From assembly GCA_963576475.1 (NCBI GenBank), contig OY754980.1, positions 27,269,486 through 27,333,485 of the forward strand: 64,000 nt of DNA, read 5' to 3'. Shown in pieces: positions 20,110 through 32,900 of the stretch. A program made the translations under genes and the position numbers. Positions within the stretch are counted from its first letter, which is position 1. The number at the start of each line of letters is the position of its first letter. This stretch comes from Molanna angustata. Taxonomy: Eukaryota; Arthropoda; Insecta; Trichoptera; Molannidae. The notes under the pieces are model-generated. The model searched no databases. It saw nothing but the letters and a program-made list of their open reading frames with translations, and was not told where the DNA came from.

Positions 20110-20990
20110 TAAATTGATCTGGATTTTATTTTATATTTACTCTCCACTACTATGGAATAGTGGGGAGTCATGATTTCACAATTTTAAGCATATTTTTTAC
20201 ATCAATTTATCGATGGGTATCATATAGAGAGTGCATACTTTGAGTTTCGTCGTGATGTTTTTGTGTGTATGCCTTAATCCATATACCAAACTAAAAGGTC
20301 GATGAACTTCATATTGATACCATATATGTGAAGTACATTAAACTAAGATCTAATTAGTTTTCCATGGGCAACGGTTAATTTTTTCTCTATGATTATATCT
20401 GTTAAATGACTTTAAAAATGCTCTCACGGTCTGGAAAATCGAGATTTTCTTATATTGTTTGAATTTTTAATACAATAGAAACACACTCTTCAAAAGTGCA
20501 TTCAAGGATTGTCAACCATTAAAGAAAAAAAATATTAAGTGTGATATTACATAAACCTTAAAAAATAAAATTAACTTGTAATAGTATTAATCTACATACT
20601 ATCATGCCATTTTCCTCATGGGGTAGGTAGAGAGAACCAAACACCGCATTCTTCTATCTTGACACACATCCATCATTTCATCAAAATTTATTCATTGTCT
20701 CATAAGTCATGATCGTCAATTTTCTTTTATTGAAGAATTTTTTTTACATAAATTTCTTAACAGGTATCATATAGAGAGGTGCATACTATGAGTTTTGTTT
20801 GTATGGTGTATTATAAAAACTTATGTCATCAGGGAAACTAATATTTGTTTAGAAATCTAATAGAAATGTAGGTACTTCATGAAAATGTATTTAGGGATTG
20901 TCAACCTTTCAAGAAGAAAAAGTGTACATTATTTTTAAATGTACGTTAGTGGAGAGTTTAGTGTTGGTCACGGCCCGCTCTATTTTTTTT
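20110..20990 (+). repeat. Dispersed repeat RA, two overlapping copies
   Basis: The phrase AGTGGGGAGTCATGATTTCA, then TACATCAATTTATCGATGGG and TATCATATAGAGAGTGCATA, recurs at 20,695-20,800. Related copies are at 24,250-24,350 and 27,590-28,165. The right end shares GAGTTTAGTGTTGGTCAC with 28,120-28,145. There is no ORF; likely a non-coding transposon derivative. A LINE-end fragment in minus orientation at about 20,600-20,690 (GTAGGTAGAGAGAACCAAAC) matches 30,495-30,580. Confidence 0.55.
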
Positions 20991-21199
20991 TTATATTTAT
21001 GAAAGGGTACCTTAAACTCGTTGTCGTCTGGATCCAAAATACCGACCGCTAAAAACAACTAGCTCATTTCCAAAGCTTTATTGCGAATACTAATTTGTAT
21101 TGAAGCGGGGTCGATAGATTGTTGACAGGCATGCCATAGTCGCTTCTGTGCGTTCTAGCAATACCTGTTCTAGCCATAGAATACACTAACTAGTTCTAG

Positions 21200-21325
21200 C
21201 TTCGATTCTAAGCAGGAAATAAGTTTATTTTAAATGATTTCACGCGCGAATCTTGCTTCTCTGGGCTGGAGACACGGTTGATCGGAAGAAATTGCCATTT
21301 TGCAATAAGACTTATCAAATCGAGT
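21200..21325 (+). mobile_element. S3-type SINE tail fragment
   Basis: Contains TTGCTTCTCTGGGCTGGAGA and GAAGAAATTGCCATTTTGCA, matching the body and 3' hairpin of S3 SINE 15,581-15,803. The hairpin has changed from ATAT to ATTT. Confidence 0.5.
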
Positions 21326-21334
21326 AGCTCATTT

Positions 21335-22055
21335 ATAAATGTTATCTTAGAATATATTATATAATGTTATCTTGACTGCATGATCATTTATAGATGTTAT
21401 ATTATATTATAATGTTATCTTGGCTGATCATTTATAGATGTTATCTTAGAATATATTATATATAATGTTATCTTGACTGATCATTTATAGATGTTATCTT
21501 GGAATAAATTATATATTATAATGTTATCTAGGCTGATCATTTATAGATGTTATATATCTTGGAATATATCATATAATGTTATCTTGGCTGATCATTTATA
21601 GATGTTATCTTAGAATATATTATATAATGTTATCTTGACTGCATGATCATTTATAGATGTTATATATCTTGGAATATATTATATAATGTTATCTTGGCTG
21701 ATCATTTATAGATGTTATCTTAGAATATATTATATAATATGTTGCCTTGGCTGATCATTTATAGATGTTATCTTAGAATATATTATAGATTATAGATATA
21801 TAATGTTGTCTTGGCTGATCGTTTATAAATGTTATCTTGGCTGATCATTTATAGATGTTATCTTAGAATTTATTATATAATGTTATCTAGGCTGATCATT
21901 TATAGATTTTATCTTAGAATATATCATATAATGTTATCTAGGCTGATCATTTATAGATTTTATCTTAGAATATATTATATTATGTTATATTGGCTGATCA
22001 TTTATAGATGTTATCTTAGAATATATTATTATATACTTAATGTTATCTTGGCTGA
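21335..22055 (+). repeat. Minisatellite, ~14 units of 50-60 bp
   Basis: Units share GCTGATCATTTATAGATGTT, then ATCTTAGAATATATTATA and TAATGTTATCTTG. At least 13 GATCATTTATAGAT-type cores can be counted. Unit length varies through TATA-run slippage. The array abuts a LINE C-terminal fragment on its right. The plus strand is open by chance for ~100 codons with repetitive Ile/Tyr text. Confidence 0.9.
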
Positions 22056-22059
22056 TCCC

Positions 22060-22380
22060 ATCCTCTTTTTATCATTGTTTTTTTCTGTGCCATTCGTTCA
22101 TTCTTCAGTCTTTAACTTTTCTTCATCTTGAGTTAAGTCGTATGACCTATTAGTAAAGGTGGACTATTCTAGGAGGAGGTTATACAGCTGTCCTCCCATC
22201 TCTTCGGTGGTCTTCCGGGTTGTTTTCTATTGTTGAGGTTTTCCATCTTTATAATTTTAATTATTCTATTGTCATCCATACGATCGACATGATTTCTCCA
22301 GAAGCGCCTCCTGATGCTACATCCCCATTTTGTTTGTCCTCGACTCCATGTTATTTCATTTATCTATGAGTGATCAAACC
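22060..22380 (-). mobile_element. LINE C-terminal fragment
   Basis: The minus strand encodes RRRFWRNHVDRMDDNRIIKI and RKQPGRPPKRWEDS, the same C-terminal block as the LINE at 18,171-18,916 (RRRHWRDHVARMDSDR). Only the last ~80 codons remain. Confidence 0.75.
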
Positions 22381-22549
22381 GTGGCGTAAACTAAGGGTTT
22401 TTTATTTACATTCTTAAGATTCCATCAATCACTTTCTATTTTTTTACATTATTGTCTATATTATTGTAAATTGTAATAGACATTGTTCTTGTGTCATATT
22501 AGGTCCCACCGACGTTGACGAACACCATAGTGCGAAACAGCTCCTCCAC

Positions 22550-22930
<381 letters not shown>

Positions 22931-23179
22931 CCATTCGCGGATGTTTCGCAGCCAGGAAAGCTGTTTTCTTCCGACCTCTCTACGACCCTCAATCTTCCCC
23001 TTCATGACGAGCTGAAGGATGACATACTCTTCACCTCTCAGAATATGGCCGAAGTACAACACTTTACGGAGCTTAACATTGGTGAATAATTCTCTGTTGG
23101 TGTTGGCTCTACGTAGTACTTCAGTGTTACTGACCATGTCAGTCCACGATATTCTAAACATTATAAATAAATAAATAAT

Positions 23180-23245
23180 GAACACTTCCTTGCACCCTGC
23201 GCAAGTGGCGAGTTTATTGCCGTATGGCAATTTCTTCCAACTAAC
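23180..23245 (-). mobile_element. S3/LINE 3' tail insertion in LINE
   Basis: ACTTCCTTGCACCCTGCGCA and TTGCCGTATGGCAATTTCTT are the complement of the S3 SINE 3' end. They break the LINE reading frame between the RRML and NTEVLRR segments. The ATTGCC hairpin is intact. Confidence 0.65.
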
Positions 23246-23784
23246 ATTCTGCGATGGATCCACATTTCAAATGCTTCAAGGCGGTTTATAATGTAAACTT
23301 TGATAGTCCACGCCTCCACCTCATAAAGCAGAACTGACCACACATAACACTTGACCATTCTTTGTCACAGCTTTAAGTTAATATTGTCGTCGAGGAGAAG
23401 ATTTTTCATTTTGAAAAATGCCGATCGGGCCGCATCTATTCTGCATTTTACTTCAGTGTTCAGGGTCTTAATTCTCAGTAATTACACTACCCAAATACTT
23501 AAATTGTTTTACCCTTTCGCATTTGGCATACTTATCTTCTTGCATTTGGTATAGGTACTTATCTGAAATTCTACTCATATTTCCACTATTGAAGCGAATT
23601 AAAATTATAATAATATTATATGTAATTATGTTTATGTCGCATCGGAAACCGGTATATCTCAATCACATATAACAAACACTGTAGGTACCTACTAAGATGT
23701 GTTATTATACATATTATGGGATGTCCAACTGTAGAAGATAGCAGCAGTTGTTGTATCGCCAAACGAGATTTGATCGTTGAACCG

Positions 23785-23834
23785 AGATTCAGTCAGTATT
23801 CAGTATTCAGTGTATATTTGAAGATTATAAGGAA
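23785..23834 (+). promoter_or_regulatory. Initiator-like cluster before secreted-protein gene
   Basis: Four TCAGT words (starting 23,789, 23,793, 23,800 and 23,807) match the arthropod Inr core TCAGT. They lie 25-46 bp upstream of the ATG at 23,835. No TATA box is seen about 30 bp further up. The start site is inferred. Confidence 0.4.
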
Positions 23835-23966
23835 ATGTCGTCTCTTTACCACACCGTGTTTCCGTACATCATATTTGTGTTTCTATTCGCGCGTGTCGCA
23901 TCGGAATCCGACGAAGTTATCGGTTTTCCCGAAAGTATAGACGATGACGCCAAAAGACCAGCAGAT
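23835..23966 (+). CDS. DUF4789-type gene exon 1 (signal peptide)
   Basis: 44 codons start at ATG 23,835 and end RPAD at donor GTAAGT in phase 0. Residues 8-22 form a hydrophobic core (VFPYIIFVFLFARVA). The mature N-terminus is acidic (SIDDDAKRPAD). The start is the first ATG after the TCAGT cluster and gives the only sensible signal peptide. Confidence 0.87.
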
Positions 23967-26900
23967 GTAAGTTAACGAGCAAAGTTTATCTGTGTTAATT
24001 GGTGTTTGACGATTTAAGACTTATCAAAAATATATAAAAACATATTTAATGACCAGGTTTTTGGTGTCATTTTCAACACGATTTTTTCACTATTTTTTTT
24101 TTTTATAAAATAATATGTCAAACAAAGCAGTTATATTTTTCGTGCAACTCACTATAGCGAATTACATATTACACTTGGATCACATGTGCTTTATTTTGAA
24201 TAGTTTTTTCGAATTAGACCATTTTAACTCACCACCATACACTATGTGGAGAGGTGTAGAGTTGGTGGAGAGTTATAATTTCACAACTTTAAAGCATATT
24301 TTTACATCAATTTCACAACAGGAATCTTGCAGAGAATTCACACTATGAGTTTCGCGAAACAAATTGCCGTAAACAAATCTTCAGTTTTTATTTGAATTGT
24401 TCCAAAATAGTAAATATCTAAATATTTAATGGTAAAAATACTAGTCCTACTGTAGAGTAACTAAATAATAATTTATATTCAGGGATCAGAAGGATAAATT
24501 AGGTACCTACTGATAAATAGTATAGAGACCCAAACAAAATCTAAGTATCTGGATTGGTGAATTATTATTATTTAATCAGGTGGTAAATAGCGTTTATTTT
24601 GCATATATATCTACATATTTGTGCAAAACAATATACATTTTACTCGTGGCCTGGATACTCTTGTAAGGAAGTGTGTAAGTCGGCCACATCGCCTAAACAA
24701 ACATGTTTTTGGCCAAAATATGGCTCAAATCACAAATTGTGACGTGAATTTTTACAATTTTAACAAAGAGTATACCATATCTAGAGTATTTGGTATACCT
24801 ACGGATAAATTTTAATTCGACATTTGATTTAACCATCGCAATGTCATCAATTTATCAAGAACAGTTTATTTGTTGGACAGTACCTATGTACTTAATATTA
24901 TTGTTCTTGACTAATTGATTATTTCAAACGTATGTAAAGAAGGAAGTTATCAATAGTCAGGGTAAAATTAAATAAACTTTAATTGCTATTTATAATAGTA
25001 TGAGTATCTATCTACCTACCTACCACATTGATATATTCATTCTACTGTGATTATAATTGAAAGTATAACCATTATCCCGAAAACAGCCGGATTTGATTCC
25101 CGGTGAGGACACAGTTATCAATTGTGTTTTCAGTGTGGATCTGTGAGACGATAAGTAGTATTGAAGCCTCCATAATATGGCAACTTGTTATTGGGTTAGG
25201 TTGATTGGGTTACATGTTTGTATTTTTATTTATTTATTTTTATCTGATTTATTTATTTTTCACACCTTTATAACAAAGACTATCATGAAGATTACTGCTG
25301 CCCAACTAGGTAACCCTGTTATAGGTCTAGCAGTTTACAATTTTACCAAGCCAAATATTTGACATTTCGGTTTTACATAGTTATTTTGTCTTTTCCAAAA
25401 AAATATTAGAACGGACACCAGACATCACAACACAACAAATTACAATATTAAGTACATAGTTACTAATATCTTAAACACAAAAGTATAAACCAATACAGTA
25501 AATTTTGACATGTTATTATTCTAATATTATTTCCACTATAATATGCACACTGCACAACAACTTAACCGAGAAAAAACGTCTAAACAAATTAGAATTAATT
25601 TGTATGGCGACAAAATATTTTTTTCTACTTTTACTCGATAAGAATGTCGAATTATATGTTGACTTGTGATAGCAACAGAATATTTTGTAAAATCTATATT
25701 AGATTATACGTAAAGCGAAAACTTCGGACCCCTTCTTAGCAAACTTTGGCTTAGTGAAAATTTATATCGAGGAGTGAAAATTTATACATATGTGTTAAAC
25801 CATAGATTATTCATTTTCAAACCAAACCATAGATTATTCACTTTCATACTGCCAATGTCAATCACGTAATAACAAACGCAGTTGTTTTATATAACAAATA
25901 AAGAAAAATTAAAATACAGAACACGTTAAAGTATATCACGCAAGTAAAATCCCTTTTTTTAGCATCCACTCTATCAATAGACTCATAAATGTTCTTCCTT
26001 TGCATTGCAAAATAACCCTAGAACAATCGCTTCTCCTTCCTCTACTTGACTATGCTGACGTTTGTTATTTGGATGCGAACGAGGATCATATCAACAAACT
26101 CGAGCGCCTCCAGAATGTTTGTATCCGGTTCATCTTTGGACTTAAAAAATTCGTTCACATTTCCTTTTACCGTAATCTTCTCCATTGGCCTAAGATACGA
26201 CAATGGCGAAATGTATATTATAATTCTATGGGCGAAATATACATATTTTGTCACTTCTATAGGTATACATAATACGCTCTTTAATCCTAATTCACCGCAG
26301 TACCTTAAAACTTAATTCACCTATTTATCTAATCACGGCCTATCGCTTCGATGTGCTGAACGTACTACATTAACTATCCCCATTCAAACACTGAATTTTT
26401 CAGGTCTTCCTTTGAAGTGCGTTCAGCAAGACTCTGGAATAATTTGAGTCCTGATATAACTTCGTCAAACTCGCTTTCCATTTTCAAGAAAAGACTAAAG
26501 CAGGGATATCTCTCCGAAAATACCTGATCCCTCTCCTTTTCCTTCCTTCCCTTTGTTACGTATTATATATCCCTAAACACACGATCTCGATTTTCTTTTC
26601 TTGTTCCTTTCCAATCCCTTTTTTGTTGCTATGATGTTTTTTTTTTGTTATATTTGTTTTTTTTAATTACTTATCTTGGTGATATATATATTTTCTTTGT
26701 TCTTTTGTAGCTTTCATTTTTTGTTGATGTACATGTATAATTCTGTCACTTTGTAATCTGGTTGGTTAGAAGAAATTGCCTAATGGCAATAAGCCCGCCA
26801 GTGCGCATTATATTTGTTTATATTATGTGCAAAAAGTTAAATAAATAAATAAAATAAAGAAAAATATAAATATACTGTGAAACGATATAAATGTTTTTTT

Positions 26901-29900
26901 TTTTTTTGTTTTAATTTATTTACTTATCTATTTATTTATCTAAATATTTTTTTTTATATACATATTCTTATTTATTTATATTTTTGTACATAATATAAAC
27001 AAATGCAATGCACATTGGCGGGCTTATTGCAATTAGGAAATTTCTTCCAACCCACCAGATTACAAAGTGACAGAATTATACATGTACATCAACAAAAAAT
27101 TAAAGCTACAAAAGAACAAAGAAAATATATATAACACCAAGATAAGTAATTAAAAAACAAATATAACAAAAAAAAAATCACAAAAAAAACAAAAGTAGGT
27201 ATATATGTATGTACATAAACAAAAGAATGAAAGTGAAAAAACAGAGAAATTATATAATTACACTAAGATAAAGATTAAAAAACAAAACAACTTATTGCAA
27301 AATATGTAGATTTGAAAAGAGCATAAGTACAGAGGAAATTGGGATCAGGTGTTTAGGGATGAATATTCCTTCTTTTTCTATAATTTATTCTTTAAAATTC
27401 AAAGTGAGTTCTTAAAAGACGACGCAATATTCGGTTCACCTATAGCATAAGCATTTATACTTAGTTTAGGGAATGTATGAGGATGTATATGTACTTATTT
27501 CAAGGACATATTCATTCTTTAAAAAAATACAAATAAAAAGAAAGGAAGAGAAAACTTTGTACCCCGTGGTTTACCTACACGATGTTTTTACTCCTCACTA
27601 CCCCAAGGGGGATATAATGGGGAGTTCTGATTTCGCAATTTTATGGCTATTTTTTATTGCAGATTATTAACTTGTTTCATGCTGAGATTGTATTCTGAAA
27701 GTTTCATCACAATGTATTTGTGTGTGCTATGTGCTGTGTACTGTGTGCTATGTACGGCGTGTTTATTTTACTTCATTGATTATAGACTAAAGTACTCATT
27801 CGATTCTTTTCAAATTTTGTAAATTTGTATATCTGATACTCACTTAGACCCTATTAGATTTTTAAGAATATCTGAATAGTTTTTCTCATTTTTTTAACTA
27901 TCAAATATTTCAAAGTGACCCCAAGCTCAGGAAACTCAAAATTTGAAAATTTATTTTCAAATTGGTAAAAAGGCACATCACTTTTATAAAATGGCATTGA
28001 AGAATTATCAAGTTTCATGATAAAATATTTAAATAAAAAAATGATTTAACCAACTCATCATTTCATGAAAATGCCGAATATTTTCTATACAAATTTTAAA
28101 TACAGAATGACTTGTTAGTGAGGAGTTTAGCGTTGGCCACAACACACTCGTTTTATCATAGATCAATTCCAATGAATTTTAAAACTTAAAAAAAATAATG
28201 AATTACGGTCGAATTTTGACCTCTGCGCGATCACTAGTTTATATAAAATCGTACATTTTATCATTGTGTTGTTAAGTAAGTACTTACATGTTGTACTTAA
28301 GTATATTATATAGCAATTGTTCATTTGATATTTTATTATATTATCGATAAACTCAGAATCAGATAAGAATGCAATGGTTAGTAAATAAAAAATGCATTTT
28401 TATAATATGGGAAATGGAAGGTGTTGATAGCAAGTGGAATGTTTGTGGTGTTGAGGTAAAATACTTGAAAATATTATTTATATTGTTATCTACCTTTATC
28501 CACATACCTACCAACGTCCCTATATCCTGTTTAATCAGGAGATTCCCAGTTTTAACGAGAGTTTTTGTATCTTGGTATACAAACAAGTTTAGACAGGGAC
28601 GTATATTTCCTAGAATTTACTAGAGCTTAGAAAACGCACAGGGGGGCTACTCATGACACATTCTTAAGGGGGGGACTGCTGCCAACGTACCTATTTTACA
28701 ATTTGATATACCATCATTATTTCTTATCAAATCGTTTTGAAAAAAATAATTTAGATAGTTTGGGTATTAATAAAGAAAAATATATCTTTACTTTTTGATA
28801 ATGTTCTATATAAATTCTTGTAGAAAAATAATGGAATACCCCGATTTTAAACGTTTATCTTATATTTTTAATAAAATATAGGCGTAGTTCAACATTTTTT
28901 TTTAATTAAAAAAGACAAAAATATCTAGAAAAATATGATGTGACGTTGCATTAATGCTTCAGGTTTAGTAAATAAACCTAAAAAACATTTATTTTCCATT
29001 CAGCGCCATTGCGAAATAAAAGTGGTTTTGGTTTATTAACTCTTAGCTTGCCTTAAATCTTAAAAATATATAAATCAGTACTCGATCATAATCCAATATT
29101 AATCTTTCTCTACATTTAATCATGAAAATTTGTTGATTTCCACGTTTAGTATGAAATTGTCATGAATTGTTGTGTAAATTTATAGTATTATTTCATTAAT
29201 TTAACCTCAAAGATTGCTAAAGTCTGAAGCTAATCTGTCTGAAGCTAATCTTTTACTGTAATCAACTTCATGAGTCGCTCTGGAGGTCATTTTACCAATT
29301 TCGGGTGAACTGTCAAAATTGACATTATACGCGATAATTTAAACATAAAAAATAATATAGTTGTCAAAATCATAAAAGTAGGTAAAAATATCTTAACATA
29401 TATAAATTATTTGAAAAATATAATCAAGTGGCTTGACAAATACGAATACATAATAAACTCAAGGTATTATTATACTCTATGAATAGTTATTCCTAACCTC
29501 AATTGGCAAAGGAGTTGATGAAAATTTTTCTGTAACCAATCAAATGAATTTGTAAATGTTCAACTAGCAATTTGATTAATTATTCGACTGTAAATAATAA
29601 TTAGTGTGTCTCATAGACACTAAAATGGCACAATCATTCTCGATTTGGGTGGGTTGCCGAACTATAAAAAAAATCAATTCAATTTATAAAGCAACTCGCC
29701 CACGCGAGTTGCTATTATCATTAAATATATCATCAAAGATGAGTCACTATTATCACTAAACCTAACCGAAAATTATACGGGATGTAATAAAATACGAAAG
29801 CGAAATAATAATATGATGTTTACGTAAATCTCCATTCCCGTTAATTTTTTGTGCTTTTTTTTACGACAGATTTTTTTGCCAGTCAAATAATAAATAGTCA

Positions 29901-32900
29901 TCACACTATAAAAAATAGTTAGCAATAGGCTAGTTGATTAAATTTGTTGACAAATATACTTGTGATATAAATATACGTATTTTAATGAAATCAGTCAACG
30001 AATGTTTATTATGCATATCTGAATTATATGGGATTGGTTAAACATTAATAGTGATGTTGGCACTATGGTGAATCAAATATTGATGGTGTATATTAGATAA
30101 TCAAATACTCGTGAAAGCGTCATATTATGTAAATAATGAAATATGTCACTCAATGATTATTGTTTATTGAATATTTATTAAACATCACTAAGATATAGAT
30201 ATGTAATTGGTAAAACAGTAGGTAATTGCGATTGTTATATTGGCACAATATGCGATTGTTATATTGGTGAATCATATTATAATATGCAACATCTAAAGTA
30301 AGTGGTTCAAGGAAAAAAGGAGTAGGTATTTTTTACACCTGATAATATCGGCAAATATTTTGACATGTTTAAAAAAGGAAATAACCTAGCACGGATGGCA
30401 CGTCCATGTGAACGGTATTTTGACGGAAATGTTAGTAGCGTGAACAACAGATGAACATGTATAAGACGATGTATGAATGTTGTCGAGGCAATGAATGTAT
30501 GTCAAGATAGAAGTAAGTGGCGTTCGGTTCTATCTGCCTACCCCGTAAGGGATATGGCGTGATGGTATGTATGTATGTATGTATGACTGTGAAAAGATAT
30601 AATTGGTACAATTGAAGGAGGCTGAACATTGGAACGATCGAAAAACGTTCGTACTCGTTATAACGAAGTTCATTCGCTAAAAGCGGGATATATAGTCTAA
30701 AATACAAAATTATAATATTTTACATGAAAATACATTCATACATACCATCAATATTACGAACCTATTATTGGTGTAGACAGAGAAATTGAATACTTACAAA
30801 AGTTTGTATAAAATACAAAAATTTATCAAAATATCACATGAATTAAGCTGGAAACAGTTTTAATAAGCATTGTCATCGGGAATACACAAATTCTGAAAGT
30901 TTCACGAGCTCTAACTGAACAGGAAGTTAGTTAGAAAATCAATTGCAAAATTCCAGTACGGGCAGACAGGTGAAGTGTGTAAAAATATCAGATTTTTGTT
31001 GGTCTTGTCTAGTTTTTGTTGTTACTCTCAGAACCAATTATACTTTTATATATTTCTTACTAAAATATTGTTATAACAAATATATATGTAATATCAACTA
31101 TAACGAGATAACCTTTATGATATGATTATTAGTGACATTAACGAAACATGCATAAAAATGCGATAACACAAATCTAAGTACAATATATTTTAAAATAATG
31201 TCGTAGGTACTTACGACCAGAAAAATTTTTTTATCTAAAGAAGTTAATAAAAGTTCATATTTTTTTTTCGTTTTAGTGCCGGCAATCCGACGTTTATTAT
31301 ACTAAAATATTTTTCAATTTTTTCGTTCCCCGTCTCACTAGGAAAACCCGTTCTGAGACGGGTCACTTACAATGTTCCTGTTTAAATATATTATATATTA
31401 TCCAGCGATAGCTACAATAATTGTGGTTTTGAAAATTATTTAATAAAAAAAAACAATAACAAGAAAAAAAAAATACACGAAGTTCATTAAAATGAACAAA
31501 AAATATAACAAAAATTGTAGCATAATTTTTTTACATAAAAAATACGATTCATATACTAGTATTCGTTATTCATACGCTACGATTTATATACTCGTCGCAT
31601 GTAACACATGAGATCCAACTGTCGATAGCGATAGTATGTATAATTGAAGAATAAGTACCAAACTATAAACCCACACAGACACACAAAACTCACATAAAAT
31701 GTTCTACTCCGAATTCTGAGTAAATCCTTGTATGGGAACATATATGCTGCGAGGCCTCTAGTTGGTGTTATTATTTATTTATCTATTTATTTAAACAGTA
31801 ACAATACAAGTAAAAAGAGAAAGAATAATAACTAAAAAGTTAACAAAACATAATACATATTAACTTCCTCCTCTCTTTTTATTAGCATGCAAAAAGTCCA
31901 CTACGCCATACAAAATGTTCCTTCGTACACGCATCTTGGCTTAACTAGTTGCATGTAACACATGAGATCCAACTGTCGATAGCGATAGTACGTATAGTTG
32001 AAGAATAATTACCAAACTATAAGCCCATAAATACAAATTATTTAATATCTTAAGATATTTGGTTTTCTATACACACGTGTACCTAGGTATGTATGTCAAG
32101 ATAGGATGGTATGGAGGTCAGTCCTTTGATCCTACCCAGAATATGAAAACAGCATGATGTTATGTATGTATGTTTGGAGATTAGTATCAAATTATTAAGT
32201 CTTCTTAGATATTATGTATAGGCCATACAAATTGTATGAAGCGATGTCGTCACTAAATTATTTTTTTATAAAAATTGTTTAAAAAAAATTGAGACATTCT
32301 TTCCTTAGTTAAGAAGACTAAAACATACATAATATGTAATGAAAGAACAAATCAAAATATCTAATCAAAAACGTCAGACAGAAAATAATAAACAATATAT
32401 TATGTAAATAACAAGAATGTCGTTTTTTCTTAAACGGCATTTAGATTGCTGGGTTAGAGCAGATTTTATTTTCGTTCGAGTCAAAGAAAATAAGTAGTTC
32501 AGGGTAACGTGGTTATTTCTAGGGCGCAACCTATTTATAAAACCCATATATTACCTTTTTAGTATATTAATTAACTCTAGTTGGTAATATTTAGTGGACA
32601 TTTTGGATTTGTTATTACTCCGACTGTGCCACTTTTCATTTTCCGCACGCATTCACTTCAAATCACAACATTGAAGAAAAGTCAACCCCGATGTGGAATG
32701 TCCAGTTTATTACGACTGGAATTACATTATTTGAATAATTTAATCAAAAAAATCATTTTTCTATATTTTTCAGCAAAAAATAATATCACAGAGAATGTTC
32801 TTACTATCTATGTTTTGAAATAAAAATCAACCCCCACAAGAAACAAGAAAAGATAACTCAATGTATGGAAGTGACATCCATAATATATTGAATTATCTTT

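Noticed and set aside
21829..22131. 100-codon plus-strand ORF with repeated LIIYR..YLRIYYIML text
   Set aside because: It follows the minisatellite period and has no splice or homology support; a chance open frame in the array.
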